Positions 8,582-18,533 of a stretch of DNA of 64,000 bases are shown in pieces (the first letter of the stretch is position 1; each line of letters opens with the position of its first letter). The stretch comes from Viridibacterium sp047600765. Its GTDB lineage: Bacteria > Pseudomonadota > Gammaproteobacteria > Burkholderiales > Rhodocyclaceae. The stretch covers positions 1,302,001-1,366,000 of the forward strand of contig JASGKF010000002.1 of the NCBI GenBank assembly GCA_047600765.1, given 5' to 3'. The position numbers were made by a program, and so were the translations under genes. The notes under the pieces are model-generated. The model made no database searches and was not told the origin of the DNA. It saw nothing but the letters and a program-made list of their open reading frames with translations.

Positions 8582-9341
8582 TCGTGGCGTCGAACCAGTC
8601 CAGCTTGCCGTGCAGATTGACCACGTTGCCGATGATGAGGAGTGCTGGTGGGCGGATGCCGGCTGCGAGTACGCGCTCTGGCAGATTGGCGATGCTGCCG
8701 GTGACGACGTGCTGATCTGCATGCGTGGCACGGCGCACGCAGGCGGCGGGCCGATCAGGCGGCATGCCGTGGGCGATGAGCTGGCGGCTGATCTCGGGCA
8801 GTGACAGCACACCCATGTAGACGACGACGGTTTGCTGATCGCGCGTCAGTGCGGGCCAATCGAGGTCGGTACTGTCGTCCTTGAGGTGGCCGGTGACGAA
8901 GACGACGGACTGCGCGTGGTCGCGATGTGTCAGCGGGATGCCGGCATAAGCACCGGCGCCACAGGCAGCGGTGATGCCCGGCACGACTTCGAAGGGAATG
9001 CCCGCAGCGCGCAGGTCTTCGGCTTCTTCACCACCACGCCCGAAAACGTATGGGTCACCGCCCTTGAGGCGCACGACGCGCTTGCCGGCCTGAGCGAGGC
9101 GAACCAGCAGGGCGTTGATCTCTTCCTGCGGCAGGGTGTGCTTGCCGGACTCCTTGCCGACGTAGATGCGCTCGGCTGCGGCGGGTGCCAGCGAGAGGAC
9201 TGCGTCACTGACGAGCTGGTCGTGCACGACGACTTCTGCCTCGGCGAGGATGCGTGCGGCGCGCAGGGTGAGGAGTTCCGGATCACCGGGGCCGCCGCCG
9301 ACAAGGGCGACGCTGCCGGCAGCAAGAAGAGGACGGGTCAT
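8574..9341 (-). CDS. cobA: uroporphyrinogen-III C-methyltransferase (SUMT)
   Basis: A 255-residue protein. It carries the SAM-binding signature VGGGPGDPELLTLRA near the N-terminus, the GDPYVFGRGGEE motif, and the PGITAACGAGAYAGIPLTHR segment typical of CobA/CysG-A. The enzyme methylates uroporphyrinogen III twice to give precorrin-2, precursor of sirohaem and cobalamin. The ATG at 9341 fits the family start; a GTG at 9371 is possible. It is the one-domain form (no CysG-B oxidase/chelatase part). The downstream MATE gene overlaps it, but a functional link is unclear. Confidence 0.92.
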   Translation of the reverse strand: MTRPLLAAGSVALVGGGPGDPELLTLRAARILAEAEVVVHDQLVSDAVLSLAPAAAERIYVGKESGKHTLPQEEINALLVRLAQAGKRVVRLKGGDPYVFGRGGEEAEDLRAAGIPFEVVPGITAACGAGAYAGIPLTHRDHAQSVVFVTGHLKDDSTDLDWPALTRDQQTVVVYMGVLSLPEISRQLIAHGMPPDRPAACVRRATHADQHVVTGSIANLPERVLAAGIRPPALLIIGNVVNLHGKLDWFDATND

Positions 9342-9879
9342 CGGATGTGTTCCGGACGGCGGCCGTTTCACGGCGCAGTCTCAATATGTTTGCAGGCGCG
9401 TTTTACAGGCAGGACAAGTCGCGTTCCGTGTGATTTGTTATGCCTGACGGATCGCATGAGGGCACGGCGCAATACGCTGCTGCACCGCGGCATGCCATAA
9501 TTGTAGCCTTTCGCGTGTGGGCTGCGATCAGCGGGATCCGGGCTGACCTGACCAGCCGGATGTGGGCCGCAGGGTTGCCAGGTGGAACGGTCGTGAATAG
9601 GGGTATACAGCGCTGCGCCGGCGGGCCTTGTTGCCGGCGATAACAGGCAAAACCCAGTATTCATGCGGGTGTTAGGCGGGGGCTGACGGGCTGCCCGGAC
9701 GGGCAAACTGCCCGCATGGACAGCCGCCAGTTGAACTGTTGTGGCATCTGTCACGGCAACATTCGCGTCGCTCCAATAAGGTTCGTTTGCTGCTTGGCGA
9801 TCGCGCGAAACAGGGATACGGACCGCGAGGGGCAGGGCCCCGCTAGTCAGTCTGCAGAGAGAACAAAAGAGGGAACCGC
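9342..9879. promoter_or_regulatory. 538-bp non-coding region upstream of the exopolysaccharide genes
   Basis: No convincing gene is visible. It must hold promoters for cobA (leftwards) and for the sugar transferase (rightwards). A GG-N10-GC pair at 9565-9578 (GG then TTGC) is a weak candidate sigma-54 site, which would suit a PrsR-controlled gene. A short inverted repeat TGCCCG/CGGGCA lies near 9692-9705. I saw no clear sigma-70 hexamer pair. Confidence 0.35.
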
Positions 9880-11268
9880 ATGCTGCGTCTTTTCAACCAC
9901 TACTTTCCGTCGAGCGCGGTGTACCAGGTACTGATTGATGTCCTGGTGCTCTTCGCCGGCATCCTGCTGGCGGCGTTTTACGTCAGCGGAGAGGTGGTTT
10001 CGGCGTTGACTGCCGTGGTGCCGTCTGCACTGGTGTTCGCCATTGTCATGGTGTCGCTGAGCAGTGCATTGGGCCTGTATGGCAGCCGTCGTGACCCGTC
10101 CTTCCGCGACATGCTTGCCCGCGTGCTGCTGACCGTGCTGTTCAGCGTGCCGGTGGCCTGGGCGGTGTTCCGCCTGCTGCCCTGGGGCAAGGAATTCGCC
10201 ACGCTGGATGCGACTGTGATCATGCTGCTGGGCGGCGTGTTGCTGGCGCGCGGTGTGTCGCGTCGTGCAACCTCCAGCACGATGTGGCGTCGTCGCATCC
10301 TCGTCATCGGTACCGGCCGCGAAGCGGCGTCGGTCGAATACAGCCTGACTCACCCGCATCACCCCGGTCTGGACGTGGTCGGCTTCCTGGCCGTGCCCGG
10401 ATTCGAAGAGTCGCTGGTGCAGCCGTCACGCGTGCTGCAACCTTCTGCCGACAAGACCTTGCTGGATCTGGCGCGTTCGCTGGAAGTCGATGAAATCATC
10501 GTCGCTGTTCGCGAGCGTCGCGGCGGCACCTTGCCGCTGTCCGAGCTGCTCGATTGCAAGCTGATGGGCGTCAAGGTGCTCGACCTGTCGTGTTTCTTCG
10601 AACGTGTACGTGGCCAGGTACGCCTGGATTCGCTGCGTGCCAGCTGGCTGATCTACGGCGAAGGTTTCCGCCAGGGCAACCTGCGCACCATGGTCAAGCG
10701 CGCCTTCGATGTGTCCGCAGCCCTGCTGCTGCTGACCCTGACTGCGCCCATCATGCTGCTGACGATGATTGCCATCGCCATCGAAGACGGTTTCCCCGTG
10801 CTCTACAAGCAGGAGCGCGTTGGGCAGAGCGGTCGCACCTTCAAGGTCATCAAGTTCCGCTCGATGTATCGCGACGCCGAGAAAGACGGCAAGCCGCGCT
10901 GGGCCAGTGCCAATGACAATCGCGTCACCCGCATCGGCCGCCTGATCCGCAAGACGCGCATCGACGAGCTGCCGCAGCTGTTCAACGTGCTGATGGGCGA
11001 CATGAGCATGGTTGGTCCGCGTCCGGAGCGTCCGTTCTTCGTCGATCAGCTGACCAGCGAGATCCCTTTCTATGCCGTGCGCCACTCGGTCAAGCCGGGC
11101 GTGACGGGCTGGGCGCAGGTGCGTTACCAGTATGGCGCGTCGGTCGATGACGCCGTGCAGAAGCTGCAGTACGACCTCTACTACGTCAAGAACCACACGC
11201 TGTTCCTTGACATCATGGTGCTTGCCGAGACCGTGCGTGTCGTGCTGACCGGCGAGGGCGCGCACTGA
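9880..11268 (+). CDS. initiating sugar-phosphate transferase of the XrtA/PEP-CTERM exopolysaccharide system
   Basis: A 462-residue integral membrane protein. The N-terminal half has four or five helices, then a nucleotide-fold domain (ILVIGTGREA, about residue 145). The C-terminal half from about residue 270 is a complete bacterial sugar transferase domain: KRAFDVSAALLLL helix, VLYKQERVGQ, FKVIKFRSMY, RKTRIDELPQLFNVL and MSMVGPRPERP. Such enzymes load the first sugar onto undecaprenyl phosphate. Directly upstream of prsK/prsR, this is the transferase usually found in exosortase-A (EpsH) loci. A GGGA-type ribosome site precedes the ATG. Confidence 0.9.
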   Translation: MLRLFNHYFPSSAVYQVLIDVLVLFAGILLAAFYVSGEVVSALTAVVPSALVFAIVMVSLSSALGLYGSRRDPSFRDMLARVLLTVLFSVPVAWAVFRLLPWGKEFATLDATVIMLLGGVLLARGVSRRATSSTMWRRRILVIGTGREAASVEYSLTHPHHPGLDVVGFLAVPGFEESLVQPSRVLQPSADKTLLDLARSLEVDEIIVAVRERRGGTLPLSELLDCKLMGVKVLDLSCFFERVRGQVRLDSLRASWLIYGEGFRQGNLRTMVKRAFDVSAALLLLTLTAPIMLLTMIAIAIEDGFPVLYKQERVGQSGRTFKVIKFRSMYRDAEKDGKPRWASANDNRVTRIGRLIRKTRIDELPQLFNVLMGDMSMVGPRPERPFFVDQLTSEIPFYAVRHSVKPGVTGWAQVRYQYGASVDDAVQKLQYDLYYVKNHTLFLDIMVLAETVRVVLTGEGAH

Positions 11269-11298
11269 ACGCGCGCTGACGCTGTGCGCTAAACTCGG

Positions 11299-11328
11299 GG
11301 CCCCGCAGGTGCGGGGCCTTTTCTTTTT
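11299..11328 (+). terminator. terminator between the sugar transferase and prsK
   Basis: Arms GGCCCCGC/GCGGGGCC with an AGGT loop are followed by a TTTTCTTTTT tract. It lies in the 73-bp gap before prsK, so transcription of prsK may be only partly coupled to the gene before. Confidence 0.85.
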
Positions 11329-11341
11329 GCAGGCAAGCCCG

Positions 11342-13396
11342 ATGGATTCATCCCTGTCCGATATCCGCTTCTGGTCTGCGTGTCTGGCGACCGTTGTGTT
11401 CGGCTGCCTGGCGCTTTACCTGTGGCTGGGTTGGCGGGGTGGCAAGCTGGGCGCGCGGCTGATTGCAGCCGTACTGGCATCGGGCGTGTGGGCCGCATTG
11501 GCGGCGCTGGACGAGAGCCAGCACGTGGGGTTGTTGCCGCAGTGGCCGGCCTTGCTGGCCGAGGTGTTGCGACCGGCCATCTGGGGCTTCTTCCTGCTTG
11601 GCTTGCTCGAGGTGGTCAGCGATGCACGCCAGAGCTCTGGCGTGCGCTCGGTCAGACGCGTGGCGTCCGGTGTCGTGCTGGTATCGCTGGCAATGGTCGT
11701 GTTGTCGGACCAGGTGGTGGGGCTGACGCGTTGGATGCATTACGCCGGGTTGCTGCTGGCGGTGTGGTTGCTGGTGCTGCTGGAGCAGGTGTACCGCAAC
11801 TATCCGGAAAGCGCGCGCTGGGGCATCAAGCCGCTCGCATTGGGCCTGGGTTGTGTGCAGTGCTTCGATATCTACCTCTTTGCCGAAGCCGCTTTGCTGG
11901 GCAAGCCTGATCCGGATGTGATGGCCGTGCGCACGGCTGTGCATGCCTTGATGGCGCCACTGCTGGTGATGGCGGCGACGCGCAGCCGCGACTGGACTTT
12001 CCGCATCACCGTGTCGCGACAGCTGGTTTTCCACTCGACGGCCTTGGCGGCGTCCGGCGTCTACCTGTTGCTGATTGCGGCGGTGGGTTACTACGTGCGC
12101 TGGTTCGGCGGCACCTGGGGCGGTGCGTTGCAGACAGCGCTGATGTTCGGCGGGCTGATGCTGCTGGCCCTGGTGGCTGTCTCTGGATCTTTCCGCGCCA
12201 AGCTGCGCGTGTGGGTCGGCAAGCACCTTTTCGCGCTGCGCTATGACTATCGCGAGTCTTGGTTGAAGTTCACCCAGGCGCTGGCCGGTGCACAGGGCGG
12301 TGAGAATACGCTGGAGCAGAGCGTCATCGGCGCGTTGTGCGAACTGGTGGAAAGCCCGGGCGGCGTGATCTGGATGCCGGACAGCGATGGCGTCTTCCGT
12401 CCGCGCGCCAAGCTCAACTATCCGTTGGGCGAAGGTGAGGAGCCGCGTGATGCGCAACTCGCAGCATTCATGGCAGCGCAGGGCTGGATCGTCAATCTGG
12501 AGGAGTGGCGTTCGCGCCCGGGTCTCTATCACGGCATCGCCGTGCCGGGCTGGCTGTCGTCCCTGCAGGATGCCTGGCTGATCGTGCCGCTGATCAGCGG
12601 TGGCGAGATGCTGGCCTTCGTCGTGCTGAGTACCGCGCGCACCAGCGTCGAGGTGAACTGGGAAGTGCTGGACCTGCTGAAGACCGCAGGGCGGCAGGCG
12701 GCGAGCTATCTGGGGCGCGCGCAGGCTATTGCAGCGCTGCTGGAAGCGCAGAAGTTCGACTCGTTCAACCGCATGTCGGCCTTCGTCGTGCATGACCTGA
12801 AGAACCTTGTTGCCCAGCTGTCCCTGTTGCTCAAGAACGCCGCACGCCACAAGGACAATCCGGAATTCCAGGCGGACATGCTGCTGACCGTCGAGAACGT
12901 GGCCGAACGCATGCGTGGCCTGATGACCCAGTTGCAGAACAAGGAGCCCATCGAGCAGAAGCGCTGGGTGGATGTCAGCGAGCTGTGCGACAAGCTGGTT
13001 TCCGAACGCAGCCTGCTGCGCCCGCAGCTGAGTCTGGCGGCAGAGCCCGAACTGGGCGTGCTGGCGCATGCCGAGCGCCTGCACCGTATATTCGGGCACG
13101 TCGTGCAGAATGCCATCGAAGCAACACCCGAGCATGGTAAGGTTTCAGTGTCGTTGGGCCGCGAAGGGGATTTCCTGCGGTTCGAGGTGGCGGATACCGG
13201 TTGTGGCATGAGCGCCGAGTTCGTGCGGGAGCGCCTGTTCCGGCCATTCCAGACGACCAAGCACAGCGGCATGGGTATAGGTGCCTACGAAGTGCGGCAA
13301 TACGTGGTTGAGCTCGGCGGACGCGTCGAGGTTACGAGCGAGGTGGGGCAGGGGACGTCGGTCGTGATCCTCATCCCCCTCGGGCGCCGCGGTTGA
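11342..13396 (+). CDS. prsK: PEP-CTERM system sensor histidine kinase PrsK
   Basis: A 684-residue membrane kinase, starting MDSSLSDIRFWS. It has about eight to ten helices in the first ~290 residues, a GAF-like domain (about 310-465), and a kinase core. The phospho-acceptor is H484 in AFVVHDLKNL. The ATPase boxes are NAIEAT (N), DTGCGM (G1), FRPFQTTK (F) and GMGIGAYE (G2). This N-terminal multi-helix plus GAF layout is that of PrsK, partner of the sigma-54 activator PrsR encoded 63 bp downstream. The signal it senses is unknown. A start at 11309 would lie within the terminator and is not used. Confidence 0.92.
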   Translation: MDSSLSDIRFWSACLATVVFGCLALYLWLGWRGGKLGARLIAAVLASGVWAALAALDESQHVGLLPQWPALLAEVLRPAIWGFFLLGLLEVVSDARQSSGVRSVRRVASGVVLVSLAMVVLSDQVVGLTRWMHYAGLLLAVWLLVLLEQVYRNYPESARWGIKPLALGLGCVQCFDIYLFAEAALLGKPDPDVMAVRTAVHALMAPLLVMAATRSRDWTFRITVSRQLVFHSTALAASGVYLLLIAAVGYYVRWFGGTWGGALQTALMFGGLMLLALVAVSGSFRAKLRVWVGKHLFALRYDYRESWLKFTQALAGAQGGENTLEQSVIGALCELVESPGGVIWMPDSDGVFRPRAKLNYPLGEGEEPRDAQLAAFMAAQGWIVNLEEWRSRPGLYHGIAVPGWLSSLQDAWLIVPLISGGEMLAFVVLSTARTSVEVNWEVLDLLKTAGRQAASYLGRAQAIAALLEAQKFDSFNRMSAFVVHDLKNLVAQLSLLLKNAARHKDNPEFQADMLLTVENVAERMRGLMTQLQNKEPIEQKRWVDVSELCDKLVSERSLLRPQLSLAAEPELGVLAHAERLHRIFGHVVQNAIEATPEHGKVSVSLGREGDFLRFEVADTGCGMSAEFVRERLFRPFQTTKHSGMGIGAYEVRQYVVELGGRVEVTSEVGQGTSVVILIPLGRRG

Positions 13397-13459
13397 ACAG
13401 CGGCTGAAGATTCGGCAATCACCAGATCGGCAGCCACCACAATTTCAGGTCAGGAAGTC

Positions 13460-14845
13460 ATGGCAGAGAGCAGTTCCGACAAGGCGCGCGTGCTGCTGAT
13501 CGTTGAAGACGATCCAGCACTGCAGAAGCAGATGAAATGGGCGTTCGATGGTTACGAGGTCGTGCTGGCTTCGGATCGCGAATCCGCCATCGCCCAGTTG
13601 CGTCGCCATGAGCCCGCTGTCATCACGATGGATCTGGGGCTACCGCCCGAGCCGGACGGCACTGGCGAAGGCTTCCGCCTGCTGGAGGAAGTGCTGGCGC
13701 TGGCGCCTGACACCAAGGTGATCATGCTGACGGGTCAGCATGATCGTGAAAATGCCGTGCGTGCAGTCGGTCTCGGTGCCTACGATTTCTTTGCCAAGCC
13801 GTTCGAGCCCGAGCTGCTTCAGCTGACTATCGATCGCGCTTTTCGCCTGTACGACCTGCAGGACGAAAACCGTCGCCTCGCCAACCAGCAGACGGGTAGT
13901 GCGCTGGGCGGCCTCATTACGCGTGATGCCGGCATGCTGCGTATCTGCCGCACCATCGAGAAAGTGGCCGGCACCAACGCGACCGTAATGCTGCTGGGCC
14001 AGAGCGGCACCGGCAAGGAATTGCTGGCGCGCGGCGTGCACGAGAAGTCGGGCCGCAAGGCCGAGCGCTTCATCGCCATCAACTGTGCGGCCATTCCTGA
14101 GAACCTTCTGGAGAGCGAGCTGTTCGGTTACGAGCGCGGCGCTTTCACGGGCGCGGTCAAGCAGACGCCGGGCAAGTTCGAACTGGCGCACAAGGGCACG
14201 CTGTTCCTCGATGAAATCGGCGACTTGCCGATGGCGCTGCAGGCCAAGCTGCTGCGCTTCCTGCAACAGCGCACCGTCGAGCGTATCGGTGGGCGTGAAG
14301 AGATTCCCGTCGATGTGCGCGTGGTGTGCGCGACGCACCAGGATTTGCGTAACCGCATCAAGGACGGCAGCTTCCGCGAGGACCTTTTCTATCGCCTGGC
14401 GGAAATCGTCGTCAACATCCCCGCACTGGGCGACCGTGATGGCGACGCCAGCTTGCTGGCGCACGCCTTCGTGCAGCGTTTCGCGCAAGAACTCAAGCGC
14501 GGCAGCATGAGCCTCGCTGATGACGCCATTGCCGCCATCGAGGCGCATGCCTGGCCGGGTAATGTGCGCGAGCTGGAGAACTGCATCAAGCGTGCGGTGA
14601 TCATGGCTGACGGATCACGCATCTCGGCTGATGACCTGGGCCTCGAAGCGGTGGAAGAAGACTTCTCCGCGCTGAATCTGCGCCAGGTGCGCGATGAAGC
14701 CGAGAAGCGTGCCGTGGTCCGCGTGCTGTCTCGCGTCAATGGCAATATCGCCAAGGCATCCGAAGTACTGGGCGTCAGCCGCCCGACCTTGTATGACCTG
14801 ATGAACCGGTTCGGCATCCGCAAAGAGTCGTCGGCCGCAGAATGA
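13460..14845 (+). CDS. prsR: PEP-CTERM-box sigma-54-dependent response regulator PrsR
   Basis: A 461-residue NtrC-type regulator. The receiver domain has the acidic pair EDD (16-18), phospho-acceptor D58 and the conserved Lys in FAKPF. The AAA+ domain has Walker A GQSGTGKE (180-187), the sigma-54 contact loop GAFTGA (227-232) and Walker B GTLFLDEIGD. A Fis-type helix-turn-helix closes the protein (NIAKASEVLGVSRPTLYDLM). It is expected to activate sigma-54 promoters of exopolysaccharide and PEP-CTERM protein genes after phosphorylation by PrsK. All key residues are present. Confidence 0.93.
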   Translation: MAESSSDKARVLLIVEDDPALQKQMKWAFDGYEVVLASDRESAIAQLRRHEPAVITMDLGLPPEPDGTGEGFRLLEEVLALAPDTKVIMLTGQHDRENAVRAVGLGAYDFFAKPFEPELLQLTIDRAFRLYDLQDENRRLANQQTGSALGGLITRDAGMLRICRTIEKVAGTNATVMLLGQSGTGKELLARGVHEKSGRKAERFIAINCAAIPENLLESELFGYERGAFTGAVKQTPGKFELAHKGTLFLDEIGDLPMALQAKLLRFLQQRTVERIGGREEIPVDVRVVCATHQDLRNRIKDGSFREDLFYRLAEIVVNIPALGDRDGDASLLAHAFVQRFAQELKRGSMSLADDAIAAIEAHAWPGNVRELENCIKRAVIMADGSRISADDLGLEAVEEDFSALNLRQVRDEAEKRAVVRVLSRVNGNIAKASEVLGVSRPTLYDLMNRFGIRKESSAAE

Positions 14846-14867
14846 TTGAATGACAGGAGAGATCCGA

Positions 14868-17649
14868 ATGTCCGTATCTGGCAATACCAAGTGGTTGCTC
14901 ACCGGCGTACTGGCCGCCTCGTTGCTGCTGGCCGGTTGCTCGGAATCCACCGCAACCCTGCTCGCTTCGGCCCGTCAGGCCGTCGACAAGCGCGACTACC
15001 CGACCGCCATCATCCACCTCAAGAACGCGCTGCAGAAAGACTCGGGCAATCCCGATGCGCGTTTCATGTTTGCCGAAGTGCTGGTGGCACAGGGCGACTC
15101 GGTGGGCGCCGAGCGTGAGCTGCGCAAGGCGCTTGAGTATGGCTACAAGGCTGGCGTGGTGACACCGATGATCGTCGAGGCGATGATCAACTCCGGCAAG
15201 TCGGGCAAGGCCATCGAAGAGTTCGGCAAGCAGAAGCTCGACGACAAGGAAGCGCAGGCGCGTCTGTCCGTTGCCCTGGGTAATGCTTACCTTGCCGAGA
15301 AGAAGCTCGACGAAGCCTCTGGCCAGTTCGACCAGGCACTCGCCTCTCAACCTGGCCTCGTGACCGCAGATCTCGGCAAGGCACGTGTGCTGCTGGCTCG
15401 CGAAAAGGTCGACGAAGGTCTCGCAGCAATCGACGCCATCCTGGCCAAGCAACCCAAGCAGCAGGAAGCCATGCTGGTAAAGGCCGACGTGCTGGCCAGC
15501 CAGGGCAAGGATGACGAAGCCATCGCGATTGCCAAGCAGGCTCAGGCGAACAGCCCGACAGACAAGGCGCCGCTGATCCGCCTGGTGTCGCTGTACATCG
15601 GTCGTTCGAAGTACGCCGAAGCCGATGCCATCCTGGCGCGTCTGCGCGAAGTGGCGCCCAATGACGTGCGTACGGTCTACTTCTCCGGCGTTGCCGCGCT
15701 GCGCGCTGGCAAGCCCGTCGAGGCTCGTGACGCTGCAGCGAAAATCCTGCGCGTGATGCCGGAACATGAACTGGCCCTGATGCTGGGCGCTTCGGCCAAC
15801 CTGCGTCTGGGTGACGCCAAGCAAGCCGAGACCATGCTCGCCAAGGTCACCGCACGCCGCAAGGACTGGGCGATGGCCAAGCGCATGCATGCACAGAGCT
15901 ATCTGACCATGCGTGATCCGGCCAAGGCGCTGGAAATCCTGCTGCCTCTGCTGGAGCTGGACAAGCGCGACGCCGAGGCGCTCAACATGGCCGGTCAGGC
16001 CTACATGCTGCAGGCCGACTACAACCGCGCCGCTGACTACTTCAGCAAGGTCGCGGCGATTGCACCGGCGTCCAGCGACGCCCGCACGCGACTGGGTATG
16101 GCCCGCATGGCCGCCGGCGACGATGCACGTGCCCTGCAGGATCTGGAAGCGGCGGCGGCTGGCGGCGATGGTTCGACCATCCTCGCCGAGGTCGGCATCA
16201 TTGCCAACCATCTCAAGCGCAACGACACGGCCCGTGCATTGCAGACGCTAGCCGTGCTGGAAAAGAAGCATCCGAACAACGCGGCCGTTTCCAACGTACG
16301 TGGTGCGGTCATGCTGTTGAACCAAGGACATGCCCGGCGCGCGCAAGGCATTCGAACAGGCGCTGAGCCTGGAGCCGGAGAACCTTGGCGCCCTGACGCA
16401 GCTGACTCGCCTGGACATGGCGGAAGGGAAGCTTGCCGATTCGCGCAAGCGTCTCGAAGCCTTCGTGCAGAAATTCCCCAAGAATGTTCGCGCCGTGCTG
16501 ACCTATGCGCAGTTCCTGCAGGAAACCAATTCTCCGCTGCCCGAAGTGCGCGCAGCACTGGAGAAAGCCGTTGCAGCGGATCCCGCACGTAACGAAGCAC
16601 GCGTGGCACTGGTGCAGTTCCTGCTGCGCACTTCGGAAGGCAAGCAGGCGCTCATCGTGGCGCAACAGGCTGTGGCCAGCCAGCCGGACAGCCCCGACAT
16701 GCAACGCCTGCTGGGTCGTACGCAGCTCGCCGGCGGCGAGAAGCAACAGGCCATCGCGACGTTTGCCAAGCTGCAGTCGGCAGACCCGCAAAATCCCATT
16801 GCCACCTTCGACCTGGCTGAAGCGCAACGTGCGGGTGAAGACCTGACTGCGGCAGAGAACAACTATCGCCGTGCGCTGGAGAGCAAGCCCGACTTCGCCG
16901 ATGCCGCCCAGCGTCTGGCTGCGATCTACCTGAAGCAAGGCAAGACCGGTGAGGCGCTGCAACTGGCTCGTGGTCTGCAAAAGGCCGCACCGGGGTCGCC
17001 CTCGGGCTACCTGCTCGAAGCCGATCTGTATTCCGCCGACAAGCGTTGGGCAGATGTCAGCGCAGCCTTGCAGCTGGCCTGGGAAAAGTCGAAGTCGCCG
17101 CAGGTGCTGCTCAGCCTGCGCTCGGCCTTGAACCAGCAGAACCGTACGGCTGATGCACAGAAGCTGGTGGCGGAATACCTCAAGACGAATCCCAAGGAAG
17201 GCGTCGTGCGCATGCAGCTGGCGGACGAGGCGCTGAAGGATGCGCGCTACGTTGAGGCCTTGAATCTGTACAAGACGCTCAACGAACTGGCGAAGTCCAA
17301 TGTCGTGATCGCCAACAACCTCGCCTGGGTGGCCAACAAGCAGAACGATCCGAAAGCCGTGCAATACGCCGAGGACGTGCTGAAACTGGCGCCGAGGGTG
17401 CCGGCCATCATGGAAACTGCCGGCAGCATTTTCGTGGAGCGCGGGCAGGTGCAGCGTGGCATGGCTATGCTCAAGGAAGCGGTCGAACTGGCGCCCAAGG
17501 CGTCGGCTGTGCGCCTCGGTTACGCCAAGGCGCTGGCACGCACGGGTGACAAGGCGACTGCAGCCAAGGAAGCCGAGAAGGCGCTTGAAGGGGTGCCTGC
17601 CGATCTGCCCCTGCATGCGGAAATCGTCGCTTTCCGGAAGTCCCTGTAA
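14868..17649 (+). pseudogene. prsT: PEP-CTERM system TPR-repeat lipoprotein PrsT, interrupted by a frameshift
   Basis: The first frame starts MSVSGNTKWLLTG at 14868, behind an AGGAGAG site, and has the lipobox LLAGC. It reads TPR repeats as far as AVMLLN and then loses sense, running out at 16592. The second frame continues from KDMPGARKAFEQAL (16324 on) to a stop at 17649 with further TPR repeats. Deleting one C at 16322/16323 joins them as ...LLN-KDMPGARKAF... into one ~926-residue protein, the usual size of PrsT. Either the gene is disrupted or the base is a sequencing error. The family is thought to act in exopolysaccharide/exosortase assembly at the outer membrane or periplasm. Alone, the 5' part would give a ~575-residue truncated lipoprotein. 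Confidence 0.88.
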
Positions 17650-17750
17650 GCCACGGGCGGGTGTCGTATTCCGATCGGTATCAAGGCGGTACCGGTCGGA
17701 CTGACGGCCCGCAGGGTGTTGTGGCGATTGTCTTGAACGGGAGTGCAGCG

Positions 17751-18533
17751 ATGCGTGGAGGCTGGAGCTTCCTGAGTCGATGGAGCGCGGCTTTCATGCT
17801 GCTCCTTGCGGTCGCGCTGCTTCCCGATGCCGCACAGGCCGGCTTGCCGGATACGGCTGCGACGGTCAAATCCTCCCTCGTCGTGGTCGGTACTTATCAG
17901 CGCACACGTAGCCCGGCATTCGTTCCGTTGGGTACTGGCTTCGTGGTCGGCGATGGCAGGACCGTGGCGACCAACGCCCACGTGCGCTTGCGCCAGCAGA
18001 ACACCGAGCAGTTCGAAATCATGGTCGTCGTGCTGCCCTCGCAGCCCAATGTGCCGCGCGAGGTGCAGCGGGTCGCCATCGACGAGCTGCATGATCTCGC
18101 CGTGCTGCGCATCCGCGAAGGTGCGCCGCTGCCGGCGCTGCCGATGGCGACAACACCGGCGCGCGAAGGGCAGGGCATCCTGCTGATGGGTTTTCCGCTT
18201 CCTGGTTTGCTCGGTCTGACGCCGGCTTTGCAGGCTGGCGTCATCTCCGCCATCGCGCCGATCAGTATTCCCGCACCGCGCGCTGACCGGTTGGAGGCTG
18301 CCGTGATCCGGCAGATGGCGGCTGGTGCCTATCCCATATATGTACTGGATGCCGTGGCACGGCCCGGCAACAGTGGCAGCCCCGTCGTCGATATCGAGAG
18401 CGGTCAGGTGCTGGGCGTAGTCAGCGGTGGCATGGTGCGACAGACGCGCGAGCCCGGCATGGCCGAGCCGACCGGCATTACCTACGCGATCCCCGTCGAG
18501 CATTTGCGCCGCCTGTTGCAGGAGCGTGATTGA
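17751..18533 (+). CDS. secreted trypsin-like serine protease
   Basis: A 260-residue protein with a signal peptide (start MRGGWSFLSRW, cleavage near AQAG). The catalytic triad is visible: His in TNAHV, Asp in LHDLAVL and Ser in GNSGSPVV. It lacks a PDZ domain, unlike DegP/DegS. A GGAG site 8 nt before the ATG at 17751 supports this start over 17661. The stop overlaps the next start (TGATG), so it is co-translated with the NAD(P)HX repair gene. Located downstream of prsT, it may belong to the same envelope regulon, but that is inferred from position only. Confidence 0.88.
   Translation: MRGGWSFLSRWSAAFMLLLAVALLPDAAQAGLPDTAATVKSSLVVVGTYQRTRSPAFVPLGTGFVVGDGRTVATNAHVRLRQQNTEQFEIMVVVLPSQPNVPREVQRVAIDELHDLAVLRIREGAPLPALPMATTPAREGQGILLMGFPLPGLLGLTPALQAGVISAIAPISIPAPRADRLEAAVIRQMAAGAYPIYVLDAVARPGNSGSPVVDIESGQVLGVVSGGMVRQTREPGMAEPTGITYAIPVEHLRRLLQERD

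Noticed and set aside
9565..9578. sigma-54 promoter for the sugar transferase gene
   Set aside because: Only GG-N10-GC with TTGC matches; several consensus positions fail, so it is kept only as a weak note in the intergenic entry.
9716..9934. 72-residue frame overlapping the start of the sugar transferase
   Set aside because: No ribosome site and out of frame with the clear gene at 9880.
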